The translations under genes were made by a program, and so were the position numbers. This document shows positions 34,142 through 46,959 of a stretch of 64,000 nt of DNA, in pieces. Origin of the DNA: Asterias rubens (lineage: Eukaryota; Echinodermata; Asteroidea; Forcipulatida; Asteriidae); the NCBI RefSeq assembly GCF_902459465.1, contig NC_047082.1, forward strand, positions 9,608,545 to 9,672,544, read 5' to 3'. Each line of letters opens with the position of its first letter. Positions within the stretch are counted from its first letter, which is position 1. The notes under the pieces were generated by a model. That model made no database searches. It had not been told where the DNA came from and worked only from the letters and a program-made list of their open reading frames with translations.

Positions 34142-34408
34142 TTAAAGGCACTTGACACATTTGATATTTGTCAAAGACCAGTCTTCTCACTTGGTGTATC
34201 AATTGGTCGCCAACGTTGCGAAAGAATAATGCAAGAAAAAACACCCTGTCGCACAAGTTTTGTGCTTTCAAGTGCTTGAATTCGAGACCTCAGCTGAGGT
34301 CTCCTCAAAAACTACAATACTTCAGATGGGGCCGTTACTCACAATGTTTTATTTCCGTTGAATTTATTTATGTTAACAGTTATTTTGAGTAATTACCCAT
34401 TAAAAGCG
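34142..34408 (+). mobile_element. TTAA MITE family 1, shortened copy
   Basis: Left TTAAAGGCACTTGACACATT; about 120 bp of the core is missing; right end decays after GAGTAATTACCCATTAAAAG. Confidence 0.75.
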
Positions 34409-35323
34409 CTATGAAACGACCTTATGAAAAGAGAGAAACCAAAACTTAGCTACAACTTGCAACTAGATACGAGCTGGATTTTAATATTGAAACCTTCTCA
34501 GTAAAATGAAACAAAAAACAAAACAAGTGTGGATATACATACCACTGTCCAAATACACTGTTCGTTATTCCACATAAAAAAAATTCAGAATGAGTAAAGT
34601 TCCAAGACGTTGGTAAAGAAAAGAAGTCCCTGTATCTGACAGTGAAGTTTGATGTTCATCACCTACCAGCTCGTCACAAAATCTACCGAATGAAGACCAG
34701 GTGCTCTGTTGATATATCTTACTTTATATCAGCAGACAAGGGAGTCACCTCGATGGTACACATCGATGAGGTAGCGTGGATTATTAGATGGATACCAGTG
34801 TTACTTGGGGAGTACGCTTGTTTGTGATTATTATTCATCCATCGAGAATGACGTATTGACACTCCCCCACAGTGTACGCGTTATTCGTTGGGGGTATCGA
34901 TACTGGTGAAGTTTGTTGAAGTGATGGGTCGTGATAGAATTCCAAGAGGCTAGCAATGCATGGGTGTGGTTGCAACAAGTTCTTTAAATTCTGGCTAGCT
35001 GTTTCAGATTCTCACCCCAAGTGCCCGCGCCCACACACAATGATTGGTATATTTTTCTTTAAGTGGCATTTGAAAGAACTAAGTGTACATTATACAGTGC
35101 AGTACGATAAAGCGTTTGAAAGGGGCAATATTCTAATATTTTCAGGTGTCCGAGACACCTGAACATCTGACGTCATACTTCGAGGCTCGTGAGTTACGCC
35201 CGTGAGTTTTGCCCTTGAGCCTACGTCAAGATCATGACGGTCACGTGGTACGGATGTACCGTTGATCTCGCATTCAATTCGCAGTCAAATTCTACGTCCC
35301 TTTTAGAACCAAACATTCATTAT

Positions 35324-35475
35324 GGGTGTGTTCGTTTAGCTTCCCTGGGTCGACCGCGGTGTGTGGCGGCTTTTTTTTCCAGGACGAACGTGGGTTATTA
35401 TCTGCACACGTTTGTCCTGGAAAAAAAGTGCCACACACCGGGGTCGACCCGGGGAAGGTATAAACGAACGCACCC
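35324..35475. mobile_element. hairpin MITE, GGGTGCGTTCGTTTAG family, full copy
   Basis: 152 bp palindrome: GGGTGTGTTCGTTTAGCTTC on the left, centre GTGGGTTATTATCTGCACAC, right ATAAACGAACGCACCC. Confidence 0.9.
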
Positions 35476-35644
35476 AGTATGGATGTACATGTACTATAAT
35501 ACATGTACGTTGTATCCAATAATATTGCTGGTTCTGTAAGACCAACACCTGTGATTATAAACCCATGTGGATAAGGGCAGGGGACCAGACTAGTGTTCGA
35601 GGGGGTTGTAGAAGATTGATTCTGACGTGTTATCATCCTTCTGT

Positions 35645-35794
35645 GGGTGCGTTCGTTTAGCTTCCCTGGGTCGACCCCGGTGTGTGGCGGTTTTTTTCCC
35701 ATGACGAGTGTGTGCAGATAATTACCCACGTTCGTCCTGGAAAAAAAACCGCCACACACCGGGGTCGACCCAGGGGAGCTAAACGAACGCACAC
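35645..35794. mobile_element. hairpin MITE, GGGTGCGTTCGTTTAG family, full copy
   Basis: Second copy, 170 bp further right: GGGTGCGTTCGTTTAGCTTC, centre GTGTGCAGATAATTACCCAC, right GAGCTAAACGAACGCAC. The centre is inverted relative to the copy at 35324. Confidence 0.9.
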
Positions 35795-38700
35795 AATAAT
35801 GCTAGGAATTGATGGGTGGGGTTGGAACATTCAGAGACCCAGCCCATTTTTTAACCAACGGTACGCATGCGTGTCACTTTAGATTTTGCGTGAAGAAGCT
35901 ACGAGGAGACAAAACTGTGACATTTTCGGTACCTTACAGAGACCAAGGACAAATCAAAAAGGAGCATTAAAGGGGGAATTTTAAAGACTGGGGTGCTCCA
36001 AAATGACATTTGTGTACAAATCCTATGGGATAGGTTAACTTTAGGGACAAAGGAAATAACAAAAGAATGCCCCGCAAAGATACATTGGGAATTGGTGCGT
36101 GGCGATGTGGGTGTGAGCTTACGTGAGTTTCCTTGTGGGGTATTGGAACTATGAACCCCCAAGGGAATTCATTGTTCAACCAACCTGGACCCTACAGGGG
36201 AATTCTATAGAAAAGGGAATAGACGACAGTAGCAGGGCCCCGAAAAACGATCGAAGTGCTGAAAAATGGTTTTTTTCAAAGGAATGTCCACACAGTGACT
36301 GCAAAACTGAGCTGCGTGCGTGTGTGAACAACTGTGCAGAATACCCGAGCGTGAATCATGGCCACTAAAAAAACAAGTTATGTAACTCGGGCAATCTTTG
36401 TAATTTTAAACACACTTCAATTCCGTCGTTTTTCCTTTTAATGATTAACACTGAATCTTTACTAGTGAAGGTATAAAGACACGACTAAGCATTACAACAG
36501 GGAAATGCAGTTTTCCAAACGATATAACCACCATGTTTTGCAATATTATAGTTATATTACGTCAATGATTGTGTTGCTAGCAGTAAAAGAAGAGAATAAC
36601 AACTACATGACTTAAACTGTACCCAGGGGTGAAACAAATGGAACGTATCCCTTCTTGAAACTGCTATAATTAACAAAAGGAACAATCTGGGGGACTCTGA
36701 CGAATATGGCACAAATAGGCCTATTATGCGAGTACGTGTGGTTTATCGTGCACTGGTTTACTACAGCTCTTCCCAGGTGCACATTCTCCGTACATTATAG
36801 CATAAGACAAGTCCTCTCAGTTCAGATTAGTTCAGTTTTCAGCATGGTGTCGGGGGCTGTTTGCTATACAGTCCCAGTCTAGGTTACAGACTCTCACTGT
36901 GAAGAGGTCAGCCAGAGGTCATACAATTGTCATGGCTGCGTGGGCGCCGATTCAAAACGCATTAACGAAAACTAAAGGGATATGGATTAACATTATTGTA
37001 GTCGTCATAAAACTTGTATTTATAATTATTGTTTGGTTCTTTCTTCTGACTCATATTATTTGAGTTATTTATGACATGTAGGGCGTGTGAGATATGGTGA
37101 CGTCACAGCAAGTAGTGTCAGAATGACGCATGAGTTTCAAATAACTTCTCAACATGTGCAATTCGATATCAGCAGTCACTAAGACTCGATTAGCCAAATA
37201 TGGACTTCATACTGCGAATAATATTGAGTAATTGTTCTCGTTTGGTGGACGTTGTCGGCGCCCTTCGATAAGGTATATGCTCGTAAATACAATAGACTTT
37301 TTATCGTTGTACAATCATGTTCTTTAAAGTGTCCTTCTATTGGAACCAGTGTAACCAAATCGAGGTTTGGTAGTAAAAACTACCCACCGCATTTTGAAAC
37401 TGGTCAATATGAAACTGTTTTCATTATTTCACGAGAGGGCCGGGAAACTTGACAATAACACGGTGGTATGGTAGACTCCCGTCAGAAATTCTCGTCCCGC
37501 ACTATTTATACATCTGAATGTATCACATTCATACAAGCTAACGACATTTCAGTGACGGACTTTGAAACATTGTTGTCAATCGTTTGTCTGTTATGGCAGA
37601 CTTTATATTTTAAAAAGTCCCAGCGACAACGAAAAAATAATTCGTTTATACACAATAAAGTCCAGTGTATGACAATAAGAAGCATGTGACAACATTTTGC
37701 ATCAATACGAGTCCAATCTCATCAACAAAACATTCCTAACTGGTAAATATTTAGAGCAGAGATTTATAAACGATCTAATAACACGGTTTGACATGTGACG
37801 TAAACTTTGTTTAGAGGTTTGAAAGTGAACATAATTGTTTAACCTCAAACTCGGTATACATACTGAACTGCATTTCCTTTTAAAAATTGTTCAGTATAAA
37901 AGTATTTTAAGGCAAACTACAGAAATTGTTTATCATTTATGAATCATACTTGATGAATCATACCAACCCATGGTGAATGCTTACCCTGGACAAGGTTACA
38001 AAGGTTTCAGCAGTCTGCTTTAACAATGACCAAGCATACCTATGGACCCAATCGCAATGTTGTTTTGTTTTCTCTCAGAAGGGTTTACCAGGTTATCAAC
38101 AATGGATCCCACACATGAAAACAAAAATACCAGACATTGTCAAAATCCATTTTTTTTTTAAAAAGGAAGTAAACTAGTGAGAGACTTAAAAGGTATGTTG
38201 GAGTTTGACGATTGTTAGATAAGGACTCGTTTGTGTTTAACACAAATAATTCGGTCTAAGGGGGTATGCACTTATGAAAGTACGTCAGAGGGTCGTTGGG
38301 GTCGTTTAAAGGTAACCTAAATGACTTTCTGAACTGGTAAGTAGGTCGCCAACTATGGGGATTACCCTCCCCCCTCCCCACCCCTTATACGCGCATGGAC
38401 GAATGATTTTCGTAGGCATGACTTCATTTTTATAAACATCCTTACATTTTCTTTTTAAGTTGAAAAAAAAAATTCCCGTTGTGTTTGATGAATAGCATGT
38501 GGTTGGTAAAATATTTGCATGGGATACGGGTAGTAAAATATTAAATTTGACAAGTGTCGCACAATTTATCACATTTGATTTCTTTAACCTGTCCCAAAAG
38601 AAATTGTAATTGTTTGTGAGATATGTATAGACTAAATATATCAAGTGACATTATGACAAAGATCCACTCAACGGTAATCTATCTATCGTTCCATTCATCA

Positions 38701-39428
38701 ATGAAAAATTGCATCATTTAAATAAATAAAATTAAAAAAACATCATCAACAACAACAGCAGCAGCAGCAGAATCAGTAGCAAGAAAGACTTTTTTGTGAC
38801 GCGGTCTAAGAACTAAGTCACGTACTATGTCACGTAATGTTACATAATTGTGTAACGAGACAAGTTAACATTTCATGAGCCAAGGTAACTATATTGTGTT
38901 AAGCTAAAGTTAAAATTTTGACTCCACAAAACGACCGACAGGGTTTCTTCGCGGCGTAAGGGGAAACCGTGCAATTTCGAGGCATGTTTGTGTGGATCAT
39001 TATATTCTACTTTTAAATTATCTATCTAACCATTTGCTTTTAATGACAAACGCCTTTTCAAAGACCAACTCGTCCGATCCAAGGCAACGTGTAATTATGA
39101 GATGCAATTAGGACTCCCTCTTAAAATAAATGCCAAGACGCTGTTGTCACAAGTCTGGTCATAGTCTCTATTTACTCCTCCATAAAGATGTCAGGCTTCC
39201 GAGCCGAGGATGATGAACAATAAAGCCCGGGCAAAACACAGCAGTCGACCATCACCAAGGGCCACCCACTTTTGAGAAATGCAAACAACATTCAATAACA
39301 TTCTCTTACGAAATGTTAATTGGCAATTTAGAAGTGAGCGGAGACGATCGAACACATGAGGTTTGTTATCGTATGTTGCTATATAAACATCTCCATCAGT
39401 TACTTATATACACTAGCCCGATAAGAAA

Positions 39429-40213
39429 GGCACTGAACACCTTAGGTTTTGTCAAAGACAGTATTCTTACTCTGTGAATCCCAACAAACGCATAAAATTT
39501 GACTCAATAATTGATCATCGAAAATGCAAGAGAATGATGAAGGGAAAAAAAACCTTGTTGCACAATTTGTGTGCTTTCAGAAGCCAAATAAAAAGGCTTC
39601 ATGCCTGAAGTCTTTAAATATTGGAGTGAGAAATTACCCCTTTTCTCTAATTGGTTAATTGGTAGCGAGCAAATGAGAGCTGTTGTTGACAGTATAAAAC
39701 ATTGTGTGAGAAACGGCACCCTCTGAAGTAAAGTAGTTTTTGAGAAAGAGGTAATGTCTCACTCAAATATTAAAAGGCTCCAGAAGACTGAAGTCTTTTT
39801 TAGGCATCTGAAAGCAAACAATTTGTGCAACAAGTGTGTTTTTTCTTTCATAACTCTTTTGAAAATTCGATGACCAATTAGTCAAAATCTTTACAGATTG
39901 TTTATTTAATGCACATGGTTGGGAAACTTGACCCAATTTCATAGAGCTGCTTATTAAGCACAAAATTTTGCTTAAGCAACAAAATCCTTGTTCATTAAAA
40001 TCAGATTACCAGCCAAGACTCCACTCAATTGTTATGCTAAGTAAACAACAGCTATAAAATACCAGTCACAAGCATTGTATATGGCATGACATTTTGGCCG
40101 GTAACATGTGTAAAATAAGCGAGCTATTTTCGTGCTTAAGCAACTTTTTTGCTTAAGCAGCTCAATGAAATTTGCCCCAGGTCTTTGACAATTTACCATA
40201 GGTGCCTCTAATC
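39429..40213. mobile_element. composite of two subfamily-B family-1 MITE halves interrupted by another repeat
   Basis: 39429-39655 reads in '+' orientation (AAAGGCACTGAACACCTTAG, CATGCCTGAAGTCTTTAAAT); 39656-39928 reads in '-' orientation (GAAACGGCACCCTCTGAAGT). The '-' half resumes after 40182 with GGTCTTTGACAATTTACCAT. The 39929-40182 repeat therefore inserted into it. Confidence 0.7.
39929..40182. mobile_element. inverted-repeat element, CAATTTCATAGAGCTGCTTA family
   Basis: Left CCCAATTTCATAGAGCTGCT and TTGCTTAAGCAAC; right GCTTAAGCAGCTCAATGAAA TTTGCCCC. It splits an older MITE, so it is the younger insertion. Confidence 0.8.
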
Positions 40214-40257
40214 CCGTTTATTGTACTAAAGGGGGGAATGTGTTGGTATTTACAGTC

Positions 40258-40420
40258 AATCTGGGTGTCTCTTTTGAGAAAGGAAATCAACATGACATAT
40301 TCCCGTCCTTCGTCAATGACATGTTTATAAGTGACATGCTTGCCTGTCACTCTGTCAAGCATTTTCAGCCTAGTCAACCATGATGCTTTGTTGTTCCATG
40401 CTTCAGCAGACTTGTGATCG
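40258..40420 (-). CDS. possible orphan exon of an unrecognised protein
   Basis: Open on the minus strand between an acceptor-like TCGATCACAAG and a donor-like GACTGTAAATACC. It reads SAEAWNNKASWLTRLKMLDR, VTGKHVTYKHVIDEGREYVM and LISFLKRDTQIDC. The amino-acid mix looks protein-like, but I recognise no family and no neighbouring exon. It lies directly beside the composite MITE, so it could be a captured or retrocopied fragment. Confidence 0.2.
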
Positions 40421-41284
40421 AAGGAAAGAAAATCACCACCCAATACATGATGAAAGTCAAATACTTAAGACCCCCGAGCAGCTAACACCATTTTTAAAAC
40501 AAGATGTTTACACAAACCAGCTTTTGAAACCCGTGAAGCGCTTCGTCTACATTACCTTTAGCGTGTTTTGAACAGTCTGTCTCCTCGGTGACGAGGTTTG
40601 GGGTTGAGGCAGATGAGGTTATGTTTGTGGGACCCCGCAGTTATTTTGACAAGTCTTGAGCAAGATACCAGACACAAATTTTACATAAGACATACAACGG
40701 CCCTTTTTGAAACCACGGCTTCGGCTTTGGACTCGGCTTCAGGCTCCCTCGTCTGAAGTCCCGAGTGCTTTATAGGCAAATGTACGCGCAGTTGTTAAAT
40801 CAACCGTGGAGCCAAGCTAGTCTGAGCCGAATCCAAAGCCGAAGCCGTGGGGATAAGAACTGATACCTTTTACATTACACTTTACTCCGAAGTGAAATGT
40901 TACTCAAAATGTTTTATACTATCGCAATCTGCTGTATGCGTAAGCTTCTGACCAAAGTTTTAGTACCGTTCACTTTAAGAGCTTATCGGGCGTCTAAAAT
41001 CTTGAAAATGGAGTGAAAATCAACTTCTCCTTGAAATAGGTCTGAGCTTGGATAGAGATAATTCTCTGAAATCGTAGTGAAATTCATGGAGGAATGGTCT
41101 GGGAGAATCTTTGTTAAAGCATTGACAAAGAGAAATAGCTCCTTGAATTTCAACCTAATCCTGCACTTAACTGAGATTTCACGGTGGTTTTCACTGTCTT
41201 TAACACCCATAAGAGGCGTATCAAGGCGCTTAGTATCTTGGCCTGCTGCAAGGTATGTGGAGCTACGGAAGATATGAGACCTAT

Positions 41285-41525
41285 TCCTTTACAGTGTTAA
41301 CAAGGTGCTGTGGCATACTATAATGCAGCCAATAAAACCAGGAAAACCGGGGCGATCCCCTTCTCCTTTCGATAGGTGCACTAGGTAATTTTACTTGCTT
41401 TACACAACACACGGGACCAACGGCTATACGTCCCATCCGAAGGACGCAGCAAAGAGGAAGTTTGATTAAGTGTATTGCATAAGGACACTGTCACGACTGG
41501 GACTCCAACCCAGAAACAACAAAGC
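41285..41525 (-). repeat. tRNA-Leu-like SINE body, copy 2 (tRNA end degraded)
   Basis: Shares GGGACCAACGGCTATACGTC, CCATCCGAAGGACGCAGCAA and AACCGGGGCGATCCCCTTCT with the copy at 33270-33640. Confidence 0.75.
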
Positions 41526-42491
41526 TTAGGTCACGACTCACCAATGAGACCTCAGTTGCTATACACTTTCTGGACGAGTGCGAATGCTGGGTTTGGAGGA
41601 GGGGGGCGTGGTGCATCGTGGCTGGGAGTGTGTTGTGTCGGAAACATTTAATCATATCGCCTTACAGACTGTGACAATGAACGCAAAGATCAACCTTGAT
41701 TGTTTTGCTATTGGAGAAATTAATAGAGTTGACACTGTTTACCATGCTTATCCTAATGTGTGCACTTTTGCACTGGATACTACTACAAAAAAAATTAAAT
41801 TAGCATAACAACTTATTTGGTAACGATCAAAGAAGAACTATAGGAAACCTAAAATAATATACTGACTTCGGAAACAGCTATTGCTTGCGGCTACTGGCTA
41901 CGACTATTGACTACAGCGACAGTGTTGAAGGAAAGGCATTTTTCGCGATCCCCGGCATGCCACAGCCAATCATCCCGAAGCCGACATACACACGGCATAA
42001 ATATAAACAGTATACTCGTGACGCTAACGATCTGTTTTGAAAGTCAGTTTCGGGTAGACCTCCAATTGTGAAATCTTCTAGACTCCTATAATAAAACTGG
42101 TTGACAATAACACCAAATCAATAATGAGGGCTGGGAGCTGGGCGGCATTCAATGAAGTTGGAGTTGGAGACTCATGGAACCACGGTATGCGCTCATTATG
42201 GGGGGGTTTACATAACCAAAGTGCTATGCAAACATTTATCGGATGTACATCGGGAACGACATGGCTGCAACAAACTGTGCAGGATAATTTCACAGAAATT
42301 GTTCAAGTTGTTTTCATTGAAGGTTTTTATGTTTGCCGATAGTTACTGCGGTGTTGAATCATACGAAATTAAAGACATCCAGGAAGAAACTTTTGTAGGT
42401 TTTTTTTTTTTTGGGGGGGGGAGGCTATCACTTATAGGCCTACTGCCAACAAGAAACTTTTAAAGTATGTTATTTATGTTGTCATTTTTAT

Positions 42492-42622
42492 GGAAAAGTT
42501 TCCGTATGGCGCCACCACTTTTTCATTCGAAATAAAATAATATAGTATCTAATTTACCTGATTGATATATCCCTTTTTGTAAAAATGAGTGAAAAAGTGG
42601 TGGCGCCATACGGAAAGTTATC
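42492..42622. mobile_element. hairpin MITE, TATGGCGCCACC family, copy 2
   Basis: Near-identical to 1637-1767: CCGTATGGCGCCACCACTTT, core AATAATATAGTATCTAATTT, and right arm TGGTGGCGCCATACGGAAAG. Confidence 0.88.
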
Positions 42623-45455
42623 CAACGGCGAGTTCAATTTCAGTGACAATACTCCAAATGTGCCTAAAAATTAACATAAATTTTTAAAAGTGTATACACG
42701 ACAAAAATATTCATAACGTGCCTTTCAGTTGCTAATATAAATAAATATTAGTTACGAAGCTGTTAAAAACACTTACCTTCAGTCCTCCCAATCGTTAAGA
42801 GATAAGAAAAGATGTCTCTTTGTTGAATCAAACTTTCTTGTTGTCTCTTTGTTTAATAAAACAAAAATGTTTGCAGATGGACGTGAACTTCAGCGATGAG
42901 AGCTCTTCTCTAAACCACACAACCCTCGTGCCCAAGTTCCAATCTAAAGGTATTGATATCAAACACAAGCTCCTTGCATTTTCCTCAAAACGAACCCTGC
43001 AATTATTCTCCTTTCAGTTCACAGATTAAAAAACCGGTTAAAAATTTAAACACAATTCCTTATGGTTGAGTGTTCAGCCATGTAGTCAAAATCCAACAAG
43101 CTCCAGCTATAGGGATACCTCACTGAAGACCGTCTTGAGATGGACTGTGTTAACTCCCGGCTGCAAGCCAAGTCCCCACCTCTTCCCGGGGGCCTTTCAT
43201 GTACGACGTCCTCAATCTACAAACCCCTTGTGACATGCAAAAGCAGCGGCGCTGCAAAGCAGCATACACTGCATTCAGCACTATCCAACCCTATGCGAGC
43301 CAGCCACGCACCACTGATTTCCACTCAAAACATGAATGTTTTATAGCATACCACCCACCAAAGACCAGTTGACTTTCTTATCGCCCAGGTTCACAATATT
43401 ACTTTGTTATGTGTGTTTTGGTCCGCCATACCGGGGGATTTTGGACTCTCTGTTATTTAGCTACATGCCACAGCTACATGCCACATGCCGAACGCCATTA
43501 TGCCCTTAGTGTTAAAAATAACCAGAAGTTGATTTAGAAATACCAATGCAGCATGTTCAGTTTCAAAAAATACTGGGAAAAGATAATTATGTTCTTCAGA
43601 TAACAAAGCGTGCGTTCTAAATAATGAACTCCACTTCGCGCACCAGTCAAGTAGAAACCTGAAAGCATAAAGTAATCGTTGGTATACGTCGTGATTTTCT
43701 TAGTAGGCCTACTCCTCAAGTTGTTTAATTAAAACACGTTCATGTGTCCTTTTAAAGAAATGAATACTTCATGCGCAATAATACATTGTGCTCCACCAAA
43801 AAGCGGGAATGATGGTAGGCCCCCTACTAATTTTTTTATTTTTTTTTTTCCATTATTCACAAAACCCTGCCACTAATCATGCCTTATTATACACGTCAAA
43901 TGAGGGCGCCTGGCAAACATATTTTTATGAGTCTGATCGCCATTTCTCAAGTCAGTCTGATTTTGGTTTTTGATCCCAAATTGGGCCCTAAATATACCCC
44001 CAACCTTCATAATAAACACCAACTATTGATTTATAAGCTATACCTTCGGGTCTAAATTCCACTTGAGTAAGGGGCGGTGTGTTACGAAAACAGAGGGTAC
44101 GGAACTGCAAGCGTAAGAAAGTATGGCTCAACTTTTTACACTTCTTATTGTATGTCTTGACGATTTCGAATCTCAACTTAGCCCTGTCATCATCCTCTTA
44201 TGCACCCTTTTCTCATAGCCACCGCCACTTATAAAGGAGGATGTTGGGCAAAAGCGCACTGGCTATGAGAATAGGGTGTCTTATGTGACAATATTATGCA
44301 ATACCTCAATAGGTCTAAATCCACCAAACATTCGCCCAGACAGAAGACAGACACTGCAGTGGCCCCGAAAACAAACAAAAATCTAACTGGATCCTAGAAA
44401 GAATACACTCCGCATTACACATGATGGTCTATAAGTAATATGATGACATCATTCACGCTAAACAACAGAACTTCCCCTGTTTTGTTGTGTAATTGTTTTC
44501 ATGATCTTTGTTTGTGGGCCAAGGAGTTGAAAATCCCCTCTGACTTTATCGATCGAGGTCTCCGGTTTCTTTTGGCTTCCACCACCCCCGTCAAAACGCT
44601 GAGGTCACCGCTCGTCTGAGGCGGACAAAACACGCTGAAATTGATCGACTACTATAAGGACCTTGCTCTTTCACTGGGTGATGCTATTACAAAAAATGAT
44701 AATGTTCGGTATAGTATTAACTGATAGGCAGTCTTCATCTTTAACATTCGCACCTTTGCATTTTTACGGTCTGTATATGTTTGGGACTGAAAATGAATGA
44801 CAAAAAATGACTTTGGTACGAACTTTGCAGCATTATTTGGGATTTTGGTGTTTTTTTGTGTGTAACGCATTTTGAGAAAGCTTTCACTTCGAAGTAGGCC
44901 TAAGTGTGGTTATGAAAAAATATATCAATTGTTATCCCCAATCTTATGAGAGATAATGAGAAGCGTAGATTATTCAACTCGTATGACTCCTCCTGTTTGA
45001 CAACTATGTAAAATTGTGCCCTTTGCATGGAATCTGTTACACGTTTGTGGTTCTGACATGCACTGCATGACTCCAGGACACTTTTGACAGCAAGGCCTGC
45101 TCACTGACAAAGTCCAGATTTGCGATGTTTTTTTCGTGCGATATTTTCCTCTATTATTTTTTCCTCCTGTGAATTTTCCCACCTGTATCAAACTCAATGC
45201 CCCCGTCAATATTCCTTGAGGGTAACTGAGTAAGTAACGAGCATGTGGTGATTGCATAAATAAAACGCAATAACAAATTGCAAAAAGTGTGTACTAGTAA
45301 ATTTAACGAAAACAGTATGTAATCCCGTTGCCATAAACTAATCATTGCATTCATTGACAATATTGAGCAGTTTTGTGTTTGTAATTATATCTTTTTAGCC
45401 GTCAGCCTTTGGAAGTTCAAGTTCAGACCAGCTTCCTACTTGGTCTGATATAAGA

Positions 45456-45832
45456 CTAAAAGACACTGTACACTATTGGTATTGTGTCAAAGACTAGTCT
45501 TCTCAGTTGGTGTATCTCAACATGCATATTAAATAACAAACATGTGAACATTTGAGCTCAATCGGTCGGAAAGAAAAAACACCCTTGTCGCACCATGGTC
45601 ACATGAAGTGGTGTGCTTTCAGGTGCTTGATTTCGAGACCTCAAATTCTAAATCTGAGGTCTCGAAATCAAGTTCGTGGAAAATTACTTCATTCTCGAAA
45701 ACTATCACTTCAGAGGGAGCTGTTTCTCACAATGTTTTATACTATCAACCTCTCCCCATTACTCGTAATCAAGAAAGGTTTTATGATAATAATTATATTA
45801 TAGTAATTACCAATAGTGTCCACTGCCTTTAA
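45456..45832 (+). mobile_element. TTAA MITE family 1, copy 10
   Basis: Left TAAAAGACACTGTACACTAT, core GAGGTCTCGAAATCAAGTTC, right AGTGTCCACTGCCTTTAA. Confidence 0.87.
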
Positions 45833-46325
45833 AGATTCGGTCACACCATATTCTTTTAAGAAATCTATACCTTTCAGACAGGAACAGCCTATAAACAACA
45901 GGCTTGAAACCAACAATGACCACATACTCCATCCAAGCTACATTATTCAACTCTTTTTAGAAAATATTTTAACCGAAAGTAAGTCGACTTACACATAGCT
46001 AGCCCTAAACCAAAGCCATTTGCACCCGGAGCCCGGTCTATTTGTGGAATAATAAAAGACCATCTAAAGCACTTTTGACAACAACAATAAGGGCACCCCA
46101 CGAATTTTCATATCCTATTTTTTTGGTCACGTTCCATCTTATTTGTATTTTTATGCCTCGGGCAACTGTAACCACAAGGTTGACTTTTCTTCAGTTTTTC
46201 CCCCAGCTTGATTTCATTATTAGAGTGTAAGGGGTTTTTGACAGCTCAGAGTGGAAAATAAACCATGATCTACACACAATGGAAGTAGGGTTGAGTTCCA
46301 GAGCCAATAAACATGGAACAACATC

Positions 46326-46400
46326 ATCTGCTCTAGAATTGCAAAGGTCGTGGGCTCGAATCCCACCCTAGTAACATGCCTGTGATTTCGGACATAAAAA
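46326..46400 (+). repeat. tRNA-derived SINE fragment
   Basis: ATCTGCTCTAGAATTGCAAA and B-box GTGGGCTCGAATCCCACCCT. Confidence 0.7.
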
Positions 46401-46486
46401 CAGGATTACCAACCGAATTTCCTTTTTGTTGCATTTCCTAGTTACTGGTATTCAGCTGTTGTATGCTCATCTTGAAAATCACATAG

Positions 46487-46577
46487 ACATTTGGTTGGGA
46501 AATCCTGTTTTTATCAAGGCAAACATTTCATGCTAAGCAAATTTTTGTGCTTAGCAGCTCTATGAAATTGGGCCCAG
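46487..46577. repeat. inverted-repeat element fragment (GCTTAGCAGCTCTATGAAATTG)
   Basis: TTTCATGCTAAGCAAATTTT, then TGTGCTTAGCAGCTCTATGA and AATTGGGCCC; one end of the family at 39929-40182. Confidence 0.7.
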
Positions 46578-46959
46578 GTGTCCCAGTGAACTAGCTATCC
46601 CGGAGATTATGTGCCCTAGGATTAAAGGCCTCACTGAGAAAATTATTGCTCTAGAAATTTACAATTAATTTTATTTCGTGACAGCGTTTTTGTTTTTCTT
46701 CTGTGCAGCATACTTCTTCTGCCTATTTCTACTTCATAATAATAATAATAAAATCGACGTCTTACATAGCGCACATAACTACAATACAAGGTACTCAAGG
46801 CGCTGAGTATAATTATACAAACTTTCAGAAAGTAGGTTATTGCAGTGATGAATTTTAAGACCAAATTAGTTAGCACCTCATAAGGATTTACGTCAATAGC
46901 AAGGGTTTTTAGAATGCACTAATTAATATTATTTCGATGAAAAAATCATCACCACGGAT

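Larger units (their letters stand above)
34410..39420. other. intergenic region, no gene recognised
   Basis: Apart from two hairpin MITEs near 35.3-35.8 kb and short simple repeats (for example a CAA/CAG run at 38745-38772), I see nothing supportable in this 5 kb on either strand. Confidence 0.45.
40444..45455. other. intergenic region, no gene recognised
   Basis: Holds a pair of GGCTTCGGCTTTGG inverted arms (40706-40855), a SINE (41285-41525) and a hairpin MITE (42492). Poly-T/poly-G tracts are at 42398-42422. Nothing coding that I can support. Confidence 0.45.

Noticed and set aside
35292..35792. 166-codon ORF on the minus strand
   Set aside because: It reads through two palindromic MITEs; the repeated peptide [17 protein letters not shown] is the translation of the hairpin arms. 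The same applies to ORFs at 10420-10722 and 6589-6860.
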